Assembly: GCF_020215645.1 (NCBI RefSeq)
Contig: NZ_CP084058.1
Coordinates: 5,704,001-5,768,000 of the forward strand
Source: Nonomuraea gerenzanensis
Lineage (GTDB): Bacteria > Actinomycetota > Actinomycetes > Streptosporangiales > Streptosporangiaceae
DNA length: 64,000 bases
Direction: 5' to 3'
The translations under genes and the position numbers were made by a program. Positions 8,601 to 16,764 of the stretch are shown piece after piece (the first letter of the stretch is position 1; the number at the start of each line of letters is the position of its first letter). The notes beneath the pieces were generated by a model. The model was not told where the DNA came from. It ran no database searches and saw nothing but the letters and a program-made list of their open reading frames with translations.

Positions 8601-8608
8601 CACTGAGC

Positions 8609-8652
8609 CCATCACGGCCCCATCACGGCTCCATCACGACCCCATCACGGCG
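8609..8652. repeat. Four tandem 11-bp direct repeats at a convergent gene junction
   Basis: CCATCACG recurs at 8609, 8620, 8631 and 8642, exactly 11 bases apart, with the intervening three bases nearly constant. The array begins 8 bases after the CrtA-type stop codon. The fourth unit contains the plsX stop codon (TCA on the plus strand, 8645-8647). Period 11 places all copies on almost one helical face. Whether it binds a protein or is a slippage product is unknown. Confidence 0.85.
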
Positions 8653-9634
8653 CCGTCGCCGCGCCCTTGAGCCCGGCCCCGATGCCGGCCGCCGGGTCCT
8701 GCCCCGCCAGCGCGTGGGCCACCACGCACGCCCGGGCGATGGTGGCCGCGCGGGAGGAGCCGTGCGCGACGACGACGGTGCCACGCAGCCCGAGCAGGGT
8801 GGCACCGCCATGGGTCTGCGGGTCGTAGCGGCGGGCCACCTCGGCGAGCCGGTCCGGCGAGGCGATGCCGGCCTGGGCGACCATGGTCAGCGCCGTACGG
8901 ACACAGCCCTCGACGTTCTTCAGCACCACGTTCCCGGTGAACCCGTCGGTGACGATCACGTCCACCACCCCGCTCAGCACGTCATGGCCCTCGACGTTGC
9001 CGTGGAAGCGCACCGGCGAGGCGGCGATCAACTTCGCGGACTGGCAGGCCAGCCGGTTGCCCTTGCCCGGCTCGGAGCCGATGGACAACAACCCCACCGC
9101 CGGGTCGGGACGGCCCAGCACGGCTCGCGCGTACCCCACGCCGAGCAGGGCGAACTGGGCGACCATGGCCGGGCTCGGATCGGCTGTCGCGCCCGCGTCC
9201 ACCAGCACGCTCGCGCCGCCCGTCAGCGCGGGCAGGGCCACGGCCAGGGCGGGCCGCAGCACCCCGGCGGCACGGCCGATGCCCCGTACCGCGCAGGAGA
9301 CCACCGCGCCGGTGGACCCGGCCGACACGAACGCCCCGCCCGCGCCCCGGCCGACCAGCTCGCAGCCCACCGCCAGGCTGGAGGCCGCCAGCGCCGCGGC
9401 GCCGGCGCCGCGCTCGGTCATCGGCACCGCGTCGTCGGCGTGCACCACGGCGATCTCGCCGGTGGCGCTGTGCCGGCGCAACTCGGCGAGCACGCGGGCC
9501 TCGTCGCCGACCAGGGTGATGGGCACGTGGTGGGTACGCCACGCCGCCACCGCTCCGGCGACGGTCTCTGCGGGCCCGTGGTCGCCGCCCATCGCGTCCA
9601 GCACCACCGGCGGCACGCTCGTCATGGCGGTCAC
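8645..9634 (-). CDS. plsX: PlsX-like phosphate acyltransferase in the carotenoid operon
   Basis: This protein has 329 residues with PlsX signatures: VVLDAMGGDHGP at the N-terminus, GNVEGHDVLSGVVDVIVTDG and FTGNVVLKNVEG in the second half, and VVVAHGSSRA near the end. PlsX converts acyl-ACP to acyl-phosphate, the donor used by PlsY. The GTG at 9634 overlaps the crtB stop (GTGA) with GGAG 5 bases upstream; ATG at 9625 is the alternative. It is the last gene of crtE-crtI-crtB-plsX. The usual actinobacterial plsX neighbours (rpmF, rnc) are missing, which supports a specialised copy paired with the PlsY-like protein at 7304-7900. Confidence 0.85.
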   Translation of the reverse strand: MTAMTSVPPVVLDAMGGDHGPAETVAGAVAAWRTHHVPITLVGDEARVLAELRRHSATGEIAVVHADDAVPMTERGAGAAALAASSLAVGCELVGRGAGGAFVSAGSTGAVVSCAVRGIGRAAGVLRPALAVALPALTGGASVLVDAGATADPSPAMVAQFALLGVGYARAVLGRPDPAVGLLSIGSEPGKGNRLACQSAKLIAASPVRFHGNVEGHDVLSGVVDVIVTDGFTGNVVLKNVEGCVRTALTMVAQAGIASPDRLAEVARRYDPQTHGGATLLGLRGTVVVAHGSSRAATIARACVVAHALAGQDPAAGIGAGLKGAATAP

Positions 9635-10530
9635 GGGAGCTCCACGCGTACCCGGCGTTCGGCCCGGCCCGCCTCGGCGGAGGCCAGCAGATGGCGGGCG
9701 AACACGGCCGCCTTGCGCCGGCGCGGCACCCGCACCCTTGCGGTGAGCACCTCGAACCCGCGGCGTTCGATCTCCTCCAGGATGCCGCCGTACAGCTCGA
9801 ACGCGGCGCGCACGCACGGCTGCGACGAGGCGACGAGCAGGCCGAAGCCGCCGGCGGCGGCGCGGTAGTGGTCGCGGGCGCGGCCGGCCTCGAAGGCGAG
9901 CAGGTCCCGTACGCGGGCCGCCGTGCGCCGGGCGCCCAGGTCCTCCGGCTTGACGCCGAACTTGTCCAGGTCCTCCAGCGGCAGGTAGACGCGGCCCCTG
10001 GCGTAGTCCTCGCCGACGTCGCGCAGGAAGTTGGTGAGCTGGAAGGCCAGGCCGAGCTGGCGGGCGGGTTCGCGGGCCGCCCGCTCGCGGCCGGGCGCCG
10101 CCTCCAGCACCGGCAGCATCATCGTGCCGATGGCGGCGGCCGAGCCCGCCATGTAGCCGAGCAGGTCGTCGTAGGTCGCGTACCGGGTCACGGACAGGTC
10201 GGCCCGCATGGAGACGAGGAAGGCGCCGATGTCGTCGTGGCCGATGCCGAAGGACCGCACGGTGTGCAGGAACGCCGGCAGCACCGGGCTGTCCACGTCC
10301 GCGCCGGCGAGCCCGGCCTCGACCCGGCCTGACAGCGCGTCGAGGGCGCGGGACCGGTCGGCGGTCATCGTGAAGGAGTCGACGATCTCGTCGGCGTAGC
10401 GGGCGAAACCGTACAGGGCGTGCACGTGCCGCCGCTTCCACTGCGGCAGCAGCCGGGTGGCCAGGTAGTAGGAGCGGCCGTGGCGGGCGTGCAGCCGCCG
10501 GCAGCGCTCGTAGCTGGCGGTGAGCGTCAA
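9631..10530 (-). CDS. crtB: Phytoene synthase
   Basis: This squalene/phytoene synthase has 299 residues. YGFARYADEIVDSF carries the first aspartate-rich region and LTNFLRDVGEDYARGRVYLP the second, the two Mg-diphosphate sites. It condenses two geranylgeranyl diphosphates to phytoene. The start is the TTG at 10530: it overlaps the crtI stop as TTGA, has GAGGAG 5 bases upstream, and gives an N-terminus (TLTASYERCRRLHARHGRSY) of normal length. It is the third gene of the coupled crtE-crtI-crtB-plsX operon. Confidence 0.93.
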   Translation of the reverse strand: MTLTASYERCRRLHARHGRSYYLATRLLPQWKRRHVHALYGFARYADEIVDSFTMTADRSRALDALSGRVEAGLAGADVDSPVLPAFLHTVRSFGIGHDDIGAFLVSMRADLSVTRYATYDDLLGYMAGSAAAIGTMMLPVLEAAPGRERAAREPARQLGLAFQLTNFLRDVGEDYARGRVYLPLEDLDKFGVKPEDLGARRTAARVRDLLAFEAGRARDHYRAAAGGFGLLVASSQPCVRAAFELYGGILEEIERRGFEVLTARVRVPRRRKAAVFARHLLASAEAGRAERRVRVELP

Positions 10531-11981
10531 CGGGTCTCCTCGAGTATGCGTTCGGCGGCCAGCCGGCCGGAGATCAGCACGGGCGGCACCCCCACCCCGG
10601 GCGCGGTGTACATGCCGGCGAAGTGCAGCCCGGGCACCCGCCGGGCGACGGCTGACGGGCGCAGCCACGCCGTCTGGGTGAAGCGGTGATCGAGTGCGAA
10701 CGGGGTGCCCGCGCTGTGCCCGCGCGCCGCCCAGGCGGGCGGGTCCACCACCAGCCGGGGCGCGGCTGCCAGGTCGCCGTAGCCGAGCCCGGCCATCCGG
10801 CCGAGCAGCCGCGACTCCAGCTCGGGCCGCAGCCGCCGCCAGTCGGCGCGTTCGAGGTTCGGCGCGGGCTCCAGGACGCTGAGCGTGGCGTGCCCCGCCG
10901 GCGCGGTCTCGCCGTCCGGCTCGGGGCAGGTGACGAGCAGGCTCGGGTCCGGTTGCGGCCTGCCCGCCGCCAGCGCGCCGAACGTGTCCTCCCAGGTACG
11001 GCCGAAGTGCAGCGTGTGGTGCGCCTGACCGGTGGGCGGGCGGTCCAGGCCGGCGTGCAGCACCAGGCAGGAGGGGGAGTGCCGGGGCCGGCGCAGCCGC
11101 CAGTCGTCCGCCGGGCCGGGCAGCAGCCGCCTGGCCGCCAGCCGGTCGCACGCGACGACCACCTGCCGGGCCGGCAGTCGCTCGCCGTCGGCCAGCAGGA
11201 CGCCGGTGACGCCGTCGCCGTCCGTCACGATCTCGCGGGCGCGCACGCCGTAGCGGATCCCGGCGCCGAGCTTGTCCAGCAGGGCCGCCATCGCCGACGG
11301 GATGGCGTGCATGCCGCCGCGTTCGGGGAAGTACACGCCGCCGACGGTGTCCATGTGCGCGATGACGGCGTAGATGCCCAGCGCCTGCTGGGGCGAGAGG
11401 CCCACGTACAGGGCCTGGAACGTGTGCGCCTTGATCAGCCGGGGGTCCCTCAGGTGACGGGCGGCCAGCCGGTCCAGCCGGCGGAAGCCGCCCAGCGCGG
11501 CCAGCCGCAGCAGCGCGGCCGGCCGGGCCAGGCCGCGCAGCCGCGTCATGTCCGCGTCGATGAACGCCGGCCACTCCAGCCGGAACATCTCCGCCAGCAG
11601 CCGCCGGTACCGCTCGTAGCGCGCCGCCTCCGCGGGCCCGCACACGGTCCGCACCTGCTCGGTCATCGCCTCGCGCTCCGGCAGCACGTCCAGCCGCGAC
11701 CCGTCCTCGAAGACCATCCGGTAGGACGGGTCCAGCCGGCGCAGCGGCAACCAGTGCCGCAGCTCCTGCCCGGCCGCGCCGAAGACCTCGGCCAGCACGT
11801 CCGGCATCGTCAGCACGGACGGGCCGGTGTCGAAGCGGTACGCCCCGAGCCGGGCGGTGCCGCAGCAGCCGCCGGGCTCGTCGAGGGCCTCCACCACCGT
11901 CACCTGGCGGCCGGCCGCGGCCAGGTGGACGGCCGCCGACAGGCCGCCCAGGCCGGCTCCGACGACCACGACAGCACCCAT
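10527..11981 (-). CDS. crtI: Phytoene desaturase
   Basis: This FAD-dependent CrtI has 484 residues. The N-terminal motif is VVVVGAGLGGLSAAVHLAAA with EALDEPGGCCG, then GAYRFDTGPSVLTMPDVLAE; mid-protein LSPQQALGIYAVIAHMDTVG and GGMHAIPSAMAALL are present, and the C-terminus has GLHFAGMYTAPGVGVPPVLI. It desaturates phytoene towards lycopene or a related polyene. Its ATG overlaps the crtE stop as TGATG and its stop overlaps the crtB TTG. The double cysteine after the FAD motif (GGCCG) is a slight departure from the common GGRAG or GGRCG. Confidence 0.93.
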   Translation of the reverse strand: MGAVVVVGAGLGGLSAAVHLAAAGRQVTVVEALDEPGGCCGTARLGAYRFDTGPSVLTMPDVLAEVFGAAGQELRHWLPLRRLDPSYRMVFEDGSRLDVLPEREAMTEQVRTVCGPAEAARYERYRRLLAEMFRLEWPAFIDADMTRLRGLARPAALLRLAALGGFRRLDRLAARHLRDPRLIKAHTFQALYVGLSPQQALGIYAVIAHMDTVGGVYFPERGGMHAIPSAMAALLDKLGAGIRYGVRAREIVTDGDGVTGVLLADGERLPARQVVVACDRLAARRLLPGPADDWRLRRPRHSPSCLVLHAGLDRPPTGQAHHTLHFGRTWEDTFGALAAGRPQPDPSLLVTCPEPDGETAPAGHATLSVLEPAPNLERADWRRLRPELESRLLGRMAGLGYGDLAAAPRLVVDPPAWAARGHSAGTPFALDHRFTQTAWLRPSAVARRVPGLHFAGMYTAPGVGVPPVLISGRLAAERILEETR

Positions 11982-13024
11982 CACAGGCTCTTCGCCGTCG
12001 AAAGGGTGGCCAGCTCCGTCAACGCCTGCCGGGCCTCCGGCGGGATGCCGGGCGGACGATCCAGCGCCGTGACCGCCTCGTCCGTCAGGGCGGCGATGCG
12101 CCGCTCCGCCGCCTCCAGGGCCCCGCACCGCACGATCAGCTCCCGCGCGGCCGCCACCCCGCGCTCATCGGTGATGCCGTCCAGGAGCGCGCTGCCCGTC
12201 ACCCGGCGGGCGTAGGCGAGCAGGAAGGTCGCCTTGCCCTGCGACAGATCCGAGCAGCCCTTGCCGGTGCGCGCCGGGTCGCCGAACACGCCGTTGACGT
12301 CGTCCCTGAGCTGGAAGGCCGCACCCAGCGGCAGCGCGTACGCGCTCAGCAGCCGCCGCGTCCGCGGGCAGCCGCCCGCGACGGCGTGGCCCAGGTGCAG
12401 CGGCCCCTCGACCGTGTACTTGCCCGACTTGTAGAGCGAGATGACCTCCGCCTGCTCCTGCCCCTCACCTGCCCCGGCCGCGGCGGCCAGGTCGAGATAC
12501 TGCCCGCCGATCGCCTCCACCCGCAGCCGGGTGAAGACGTCCAGCGCGGCGCCCAGGCGCGGGCCCGCCGTCTCCAGCAGGGCGGCGTCGGCCCAGCTCC
12601 ACGCCAGCAGCGCGAGCAGGGTCGCCACCGACTCACCGAACCGGCCCGCGTCACCCCGCCGCCCGGACGCGCGGTGCAGGGCGGCCAGCGCCACGTGCGC
12701 CGCCGGCCGGCCACGCCGCGCGGCCGCCTCGTCCATCACGTCGTCCAGCAGCAGCGCCGCCGCGTGCACCAGCTCCATCGCGCAGGCCGCGGGCAGCACC
12801 TCCGCCGGCCGCTCGCCCCCGGCCGCCCGGTATCCCCAGTAGACGAACGCCGGTCGCAACCTCTTACCGCCACCGAGCACGAACTCCACCAGGAACTCGC
12901 GCACCAGCTCGACATCGTGATCGTCCAGGAAGCCGAGCCGCCCGAGCTGCTCTTCCAGCAGCTCCGCCAAACGCTGCTCGACCAGCTCCCGCACCTGGCC
13001 GGTCTGCGAGGTCATCGTGTCCAT
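11981..13024 (-). CDS. crtE: Geranylgeranyl diphosphate synthase (polyprenyl synthetase)
   Basis: This protein has 347 residues. It shows GGGKRLRPAFVYWGYRA, the first aspartate-rich motif LLLDDVMDEAAARRGRPAAH, SGKYTVEGPLHLGHAV, and the second region FQLRDDVNGVFGDPARTGKG, in which the usual DDxxD is DDVNG, common in actinobacterial CrtE. It supplies GGPP for phytoene synthesis. ATG at 13024 has GAAGGAG 8 bases upstream. It is the first gene of the minus-strand operon and diverges from the LitR-type regulator, with 189 bases of shared promoter region. Confidence 0.92.
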   Translation of the reverse strand: MDTMTSQTGQVRELVEQRLAELLEEQLGRLGFLDDHDVELVREFLVEFVLGGGKRLRPAFVYWGYRAAGGERPAEVLPAACAMELVHAAALLLDDVMDEAAARRGRPAAHVALAALHRASGRRGDAGRFGESVATLLALLAWSWADAALLETAGPRLGAALDVFTRLRVEAIGGQYLDLAAAAGAGEGQEQAEVISLYKSGKYTVEGPLHLGHAVAGGCPRTRRLLSAYALPLGAAFQLRDDVNGVFGDPARTGKGCSDLSQGKATFLLAYARRVTGSALLDGITDERGVAAARELIVRCGALEAAERRIAALTDEAVTALDRPPGIPPEARQALTELATLSTAKSL

Positions 13025-13213
13025 GCACGCAACTCCTTCTGCCGCTATAGAGAGCCTTCGCAGGAGGAGCGGACCCGGTTGCACACGATCCGAAACGCCT
13101 CTTCACGGTAACCACCGGACGCCGAATCCCGAACAGGACACGCTCGCGTATGCGTCCGAGCACCCCCGCAACCGCGAAAAGATGGTCGGACACGTCGAGC
13201 GGCAGCAGGAGCC
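13025..13213. promoter_or_regulatory. Divergent promoter region between crtE and the LitR-type regulator
   Basis: These 189 bases separate the crtE and regulator start codons and must carry both promoters. The crtE ribosome site is AAGGAG near 13033-13038. GCTATAGAG at about 13042-13050 is a weak -10-like element. No strong palindrome is obvious by eye. In characterised LitR systems the regulator and the co-encoded ECF sigma factor act on this type of divergent region; that function here is inferred from layout only. Confidence 0.5.
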
Positions 13214-14125
13214 ATGGGCGAGGACAAACCGGTCAGCGAAGCAGACGCGGGCTACGGCATCGGAGCCGTCTCCCGCCGGCTCGGCGTGCCCGCGCCGACG
13301 CTGCGCACCTGGAACCTGCGGTACGGCCTGGGTCCCAGCCGCCGCAGCGCCGGCGGCCACCGCCGCTACGACGCCGCCGACCTGCGCCGCCTGGCCGAGA
13401 TGCAGCGCCTGATCGCCACCGGCCTGCCGGCCGCGGAAGCCGCCAGGCTCGCCCTGGCCCTGCCGGCCGCGGACCCCGAGCCAGGCCCGGCCGTCCCGCC
13501 TCCCCCCGAACGGCCCGGCGCCCGCCCGGCCACCGCCGCGCTGGCCCGCGCCGCGCTCATGCTCGACAGCCACGCCGTTTCCGCCCTGGTCGAGCAGGCG
13601 CTGGACGAGCACGGTGTGGTGTGGACGTGGGAGCGGCTGGTGCTGCCCGTCCTCGACACCATCTGCCGCCGCCAGGACGCGGCCGGAGCGGGCATCGACG
13701 CCGAGCACCTACTGTCCGACCTGATCCAGGCGGCCCTGCACCGCCTCGCCCGCGACGTCCCGGTGGTTGCGGCGGCCCGTCCGGTGCTGCTGGCCTGTGC
13801 CGAGGACGAGCAGCACAGCCTGCCGGTGCACGCGCTGGCCGCCGCCCTGGCCGAACGGGACGTGCAGACCCGCGTCCTGGGCGCCCGCACCCCCTACACC
13901 GCCCTCGCCCACGCCATGCGCCGGCTCGGCCCGGCCGCGGTGTTCATCTGGTCGCAGCAGGCCGCCACCGGCGACACCGCCCCGCTCGCCACCCTGCCAC
14001 GGCTGCGTCCCGCCTGCGAGATCGTCATCGGCGGGCTCGGCTGGCACGGCGAGCCACCTCCGGGCGTCATCCGCGTGTCGACGCTGCCCGACGCCGTCGC
14101 GCGCATCACGTCCACGCTCGGCTAA
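13214..14125 (+). CDS. litR: LitR/CarH-type MerR-family regulator with B12-binding domain
   Basis: This protein has 303 residues. An N-terminal MerR helix-turn-helix (GIGAVSRRLGVPAPTLRTWN, then YGLGPSRRSAGGHRRYDAAD) is followed by a four-helix B12-cap domain and a C-terminal cobalamin-binding Rossmann domain. The lower-ligand motif is EQHSLPVHALAAAL (E-x-H retained), and the cap EH pair is in IDAEHLLSD. The cap tryptophan of CarH (W-x9-EH) is Gln here. Such proteins repress carotenoid genes in the dark through adenosylcobalamin. It diverges from crtE and precedes an ECF sigma gene, the litR-litS arrangement of Streptomyces. The start has AGGAG unusually close, 2-3 bases from the ATG. Confidence 0.88.
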   Translation: MGEDKPVSEADAGYGIGAVSRRLGVPAPTLRTWNLRYGLGPSRRSAGGHRRYDAADLRRLAEMQRLIATGLPAAEAARLALALPAADPEPGPAVPPPPERPGARPATAALARAALMLDSHAVSALVEQALDEHGVVWTWERLVLPVLDTICRRQDAAGAGIDAEHLLSDLIQAALHRLARDVPVVAAARPVLLACAEDEQHSLPVHALAAALAERDVQTRVLGARTPYTALAHAMRRLGPAAVFIWSQQAATGDTAPLATLPRLRPACEIVIGGLGWHGEPPPGVIRVSTLPDAVARITSTLG

Positions 14126-14175
14126 CTGCGCGACGCCCCCCGACGAAGCTTGTGGCGGCGCCCCCAGCCCCGCTA

Positions 14176-14199
14176 TGAATAAGTTTTGAATAGTTTTTT
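14176..14199 (+). repeat. AT-rich direct repeat upstream of the ECF sigma gene
   Basis: TGAATAAGTTT (from 14176) and TGAATAGTTTT (from 14187) are two copies with an 11-base period, ending about 20 bases before the sigma-factor ATG at 14219. The block is strikingly AT-rich against its surroundings and is the likely promoter or operator of the sigma gene. A GAGAGGGCAGGG ribosome site follows. Binding by the LitR-type protein or the sigma factor itself is inference. Confidence 0.5.
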
Positions 14200-14218
14200 C
14201 GGGTGAGAGGGCAGGGCC

Positions 14219-14713
14219 ATGGAGATCAGTGACGAGGAAGCGCTCGACGAGTGTTACCGCACGCACGCCCCCGCCCTGCGCTCGTACCTGCGCCGCTTCG
14301 TGCCCGCTCAGGACGTGGAGGACATGATCCAGGTCGTCTTCGCCGACCTCTGGCGCTCACGCCGCCGCTACGACCCCACCAGAAGCCAGGCCGCCTGGGT
14401 GTTCGCCATCGCCCACCGCCGCGCCATCGACCACCTGCGCGTCCGCCGGCCCGCCACGGTCCCGCTGGACGAGGTCGGCGATCCGCCCGTACCGGAGCGA
14501 CCGGTGGCGGACGTGCTCGCCGATCGCGACCGGCTCGGCAGAGCGCTCGCCGCGCTGCCGCACGCCCAGCGACAGGCCATCGAGCTGGCCTACTTCGCCG
14601 ACCTGACCCAGCGGGAGATCGCCGATCGGCTGCGGGTGCCGCTCGGCACCGTCAAGGCCCGTACGACGCGAGGGCTGCGCAGGCTCTCGGCGTTGCTGGC
14701 GGGTCTCGGCTGA
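14219..14713 (+). CDS. litS: ECF RNA polymerase sigma factor, LitS-like
   Basis: This protein has 164 residues. Region 2 is readable in the segment ending VEDMIQVVFADLWRSRRRYD and WVFAIAHRRAIDHLRVRR; region 4 has ALAALPHAQRQAIELAYFAD and LTQREIADRLRVPLGTVKAR, a helix-turn-helix for -35 recognition. It directs RNA polymerase to alternative promoters. Placement right after the LitR-type gene matches Streptomyces litR-litS, where light relieves repression of the sigma factor, which then switches on crt genes. No anti-sigma gene follows. Confidence 0.85.
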   Translation: MEISDEEALDECYRTHAPALRSYLRRFVPAQDVEDMIQVVFADLWRSRRRYDPTRSQAAWVFAIAHRRAIDHLRVRRPATVPLDEVGDPPVPERPVADVLADRDRLGRALAALPHAQRQAIELAYFADLTQREIADRLRVPLGTVKARTTRGLRRLSALLAGLG

Positions 14714-15176
14714 CCCGCGCTTCGGCAGATCCTCATGAAGAACAGGTCGGGCTCGAACCCGATGCTGCAGGGAGAGGGGAAGAAGCGCAGGTCGGCGCCT
14801 TCGCGCAGCGCGGGTATCACCGCGAACCCCGGTACGCCGGTTGATCGCGGCCCAGTTCCCCAGGGGAAGGGCCTTCCGATCGCCCCGGTCCCCGTGGACG
14901 GTGCGCGGCCGGCTGAGGGCCAGTCCGCTCATCCGTCACGGATCGCCGACATGCGTCGTTCGCCGTGCAGGTGGCCGAGCTCATCCTGGCGTTGCAGCGA
15001 TGCGACGCCACGGGCGGACTACCGGCGGACGCGCACAGTTCTCTACCGCGGCGCCCTGCACTGCCGGCTCCGATCAGAACGAGGCCGCCCGCTGCCTGCT
15101 CATCATCACGGACCTGCTGTCCGACCACGCCCCGGGCTTGACGTAGGGTCGGCTCCAGGATCTACGGTTTCGAAGC
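14714..15176. other. Intergenic region with unassignable coding remnants
   Basis: The 463 bases between the sigma factor and the aldo/keto reductase hold no intact gene. A minus-strand stretch near 14730-14820 reads LRFFPSPCSIGFEPDLFFMR, and a plus-strand stretch near 14955-15030 reads FAVQVAELILALQRCDATGG. Both have protein-like composition but no start, no ribosome site and no recognisable family. They are best taken as decayed genes. Confidence 0.35.
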
Positions 15177-16229
15177 ATGAGATATCGCATCCTCGGTGGC
15201 ACCGGCATGGAGGTCAGCGCCTACTGCCTCGGCACGATGATGTTCGGCATGGCCGGCAACCCCGACCACGACGACAGCATCCGCATCATCCACACCGCCC
15301 TCGACCACGGGATCAACTTCGTCGACACCGCCGACATGTACTCGGCGGGGGAGTCCGAGGAGATCGTCGGCAAGGCGTTGCAAGGCCGGCGGGACGACGT
15401 GGTGCTGGCGACCAAGGTGCACTTCCCGATGGGCGGCGAGGGGCCGAACCGGGGTGGCAACTCGCGGCGCTGGATCGTGCGCGCGGTCGAGGAGAGCCTC
15501 CAGCGGCTGCGCACCGACTGGATCGACCTCTACCAGATCCACCGCCCCGACCACCGCACCGACATCGAGGAGACCCTCTCCGTACTGACCGACCTGGTCC
15601 AACAGGGCAAGATCCGCGCGTTCGGCAGCTCCGCCTTCCCGGCACACGAAACCGTCGAGGCCTACCACGTGGCCCGGCAACGCGGCCTGCACCGCTTCCG
15701 CACCGAGCAGCCGCCGTACAACCTCCTGGCCCGCGGCATCGAGGCCGACGTCCTGCCCACCGCGCAGCGGCTGGGCCTGGGCGTGCTCACCTACAGCCCG
15801 CTGGGCTGGGGCTTCCTGACCGGCCGCTACCGCAAGGGCCAGCCCGCCGACCTCTCCCAGGGCCGCGCCGCCCGCGCCCCGCAGCGCTTCGACCCGTCCA
15901 TCCCGGTCAACGCGGCCAAGCTGGAGGTCGTCGAGGAGCTGGTGAAGCTCGCGGACGAGCTCGGCCGCACCCTGCCGGAGCTGGCCGTCGCCTTCGCCGC
16001 CTCCCACCCGGCGGTCACCTCGGTCATCCTCGGCCCGCGCACGAGGGCGCAACTGGACGGCCTGCTGAAGGGCGCCACCCTGACACTGGACGACGCCGTG
16101 CTCGACCGGATCGACGAGCTCGTGCCCCCGGGCACCAACGTCTACCACCCCGTCGGCCTCTGGAGCCCGGCCCCCCTGACCGACCCCGCCCTGCGCCGCC
16201 GGCCGCTCGGCGACCGCGCCGCGAGCTGA
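15177..16229 (+). CDS. Aldo/keto reductase
   Basis: This (beta/alpha)8-barrel AKR has 350 residues. The catalytic tetrad can be placed: Asp and Tyr in NFVDTADMYSAGESEEIVG (about 43-61), Lys in VVLATKVHFP and His in DLYQIHRPDH. NADPH-binding sequence GFLTGRYRKGQ and the C-terminal VILGPRTRAQL are also typical of the YajO/Tas-like group. It reduces a carbonyl of unknown identity in the cytoplasm. It stands alone on the plus strand, 463 bases past the sigma factor, and a link to the carotenoid cluster is not shown. Confidence 0.88.
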   Translation: MRYRILGGTGMEVSAYCLGTMMFGMAGNPDHDDSIRIIHTALDHGINFVDTADMYSAGESEEIVGKALQGRRDDVVLATKVHFPMGGEGPNRGGNSRRWIVRAVEESLQRLRTDWIDLYQIHRPDHRTDIEETLSVLTDLVQQGKIRAFGSSAFPAHETVEAYHVARQRGLHRFRTEQPPYNLLARGIEADVLPTAQRLGLGVLTYSPLGWGFLTGRYRKGQPADLSQGRAARAPQRFDPSIPVNAAKLEVVEELVKLADELGRTLPELAVAFAASHPAVTSVILGPRTRAQLDGLLKGATLTLDDAVLDRIDELVPPGTNVYHPVGLWSPAPLTDPALRRRPLGDRAAS

Positions 16230-16267
16230 CCCGGGACGAGGCGCCGGGCGGACGGGAGCGGAACGTC

Positions 16268-16630
16268 CCATGGACGCCCAGATCGACAGCTCCAGCTCGG
16301 CCAGAGCCTTTGGCGTCGGCCCCGCCGGCGGGCCGTGGCGTAGACCGTGCTCTCGGTGTCGGCCGGCCAGGAGTGGCCACTGACGGGGGCGCCCACCAGG
16401 GCCACTGCGGTGACGCGTGTGGGAAGGGCGAGGACGGAGTCCAACGCGGTCTCGCCGCCCATGCTCAGGCCCACCAGCGCGGCCTGGGGCAGGCCGAAGT
16501 GGTCGAGGACGGCACGCTCGGGGACGACGGCATCCCACAGGCGGGAGTCCATGCCGGCACCGTGCAGCAGTACCACCGGGCTGCCGGCGCCCCTGCGCTC
16601 CGCCCACAGCAGGCCACGCTCATCGCCGTC
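16268..16630 (-). pseudogene. Decayed alpha/beta hydrolase with internal deletion and frameshift
   Basis: The minus strand reads GSPVVLLHGAGMDSRLWDAV (oxyanion-hole HG motif), then jumps directly to VLDHFGLPQAALVGLSMGGE, which carries the nucleophile elbow GLSMGG. About 55 residues that normally separate these motifs are missing. After SGHSWPADTESTVYATARRR the match continues as ALAELELSIWASMG in another frame, so there is a frameshift near 16320. The His-containing end is lost. No functional product is expected. Confidence 0.7.
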
Positions 16631-16654
16631 ACTTCTGCTGGGGCCGGCGTCTGA

Positions 16655-16764
16655 TCCTTACGGCCGTGTTCTTCGGCTTGCGCGATGCGGGCGGTGAGGT
16701 TGGCGCGGATCTCCTCCAGCCGCGCCCGCCCGGCGGGGTCCGCTCGAAGGAGCGGACGACGCAC
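16655..16764 (-). pseudogene. Short helical fragment, possibly from an integrase C-terminus
   Basis: The minus strand reads RADPAGRARLEEIRANLTAR then IAQAEEHGR. This resembles the C-terminal helical segment found in some actinobacterial site-specific integrases or replication-associated proteins. Nothing else of such a gene is present and the frame breaks on both sides. The assignment is by recollection of motif style only and is weak. Confidence 0.3.

Noticed and set aside
8645-9634. PlsX-like gene as the housekeeping phospholipid gene
   Set aside because: It is coupled by GTGA to crtB and lacks rpmF/rnc neighbours, so the specialised-copy reading is preferred, although a genome-wide check is needed.
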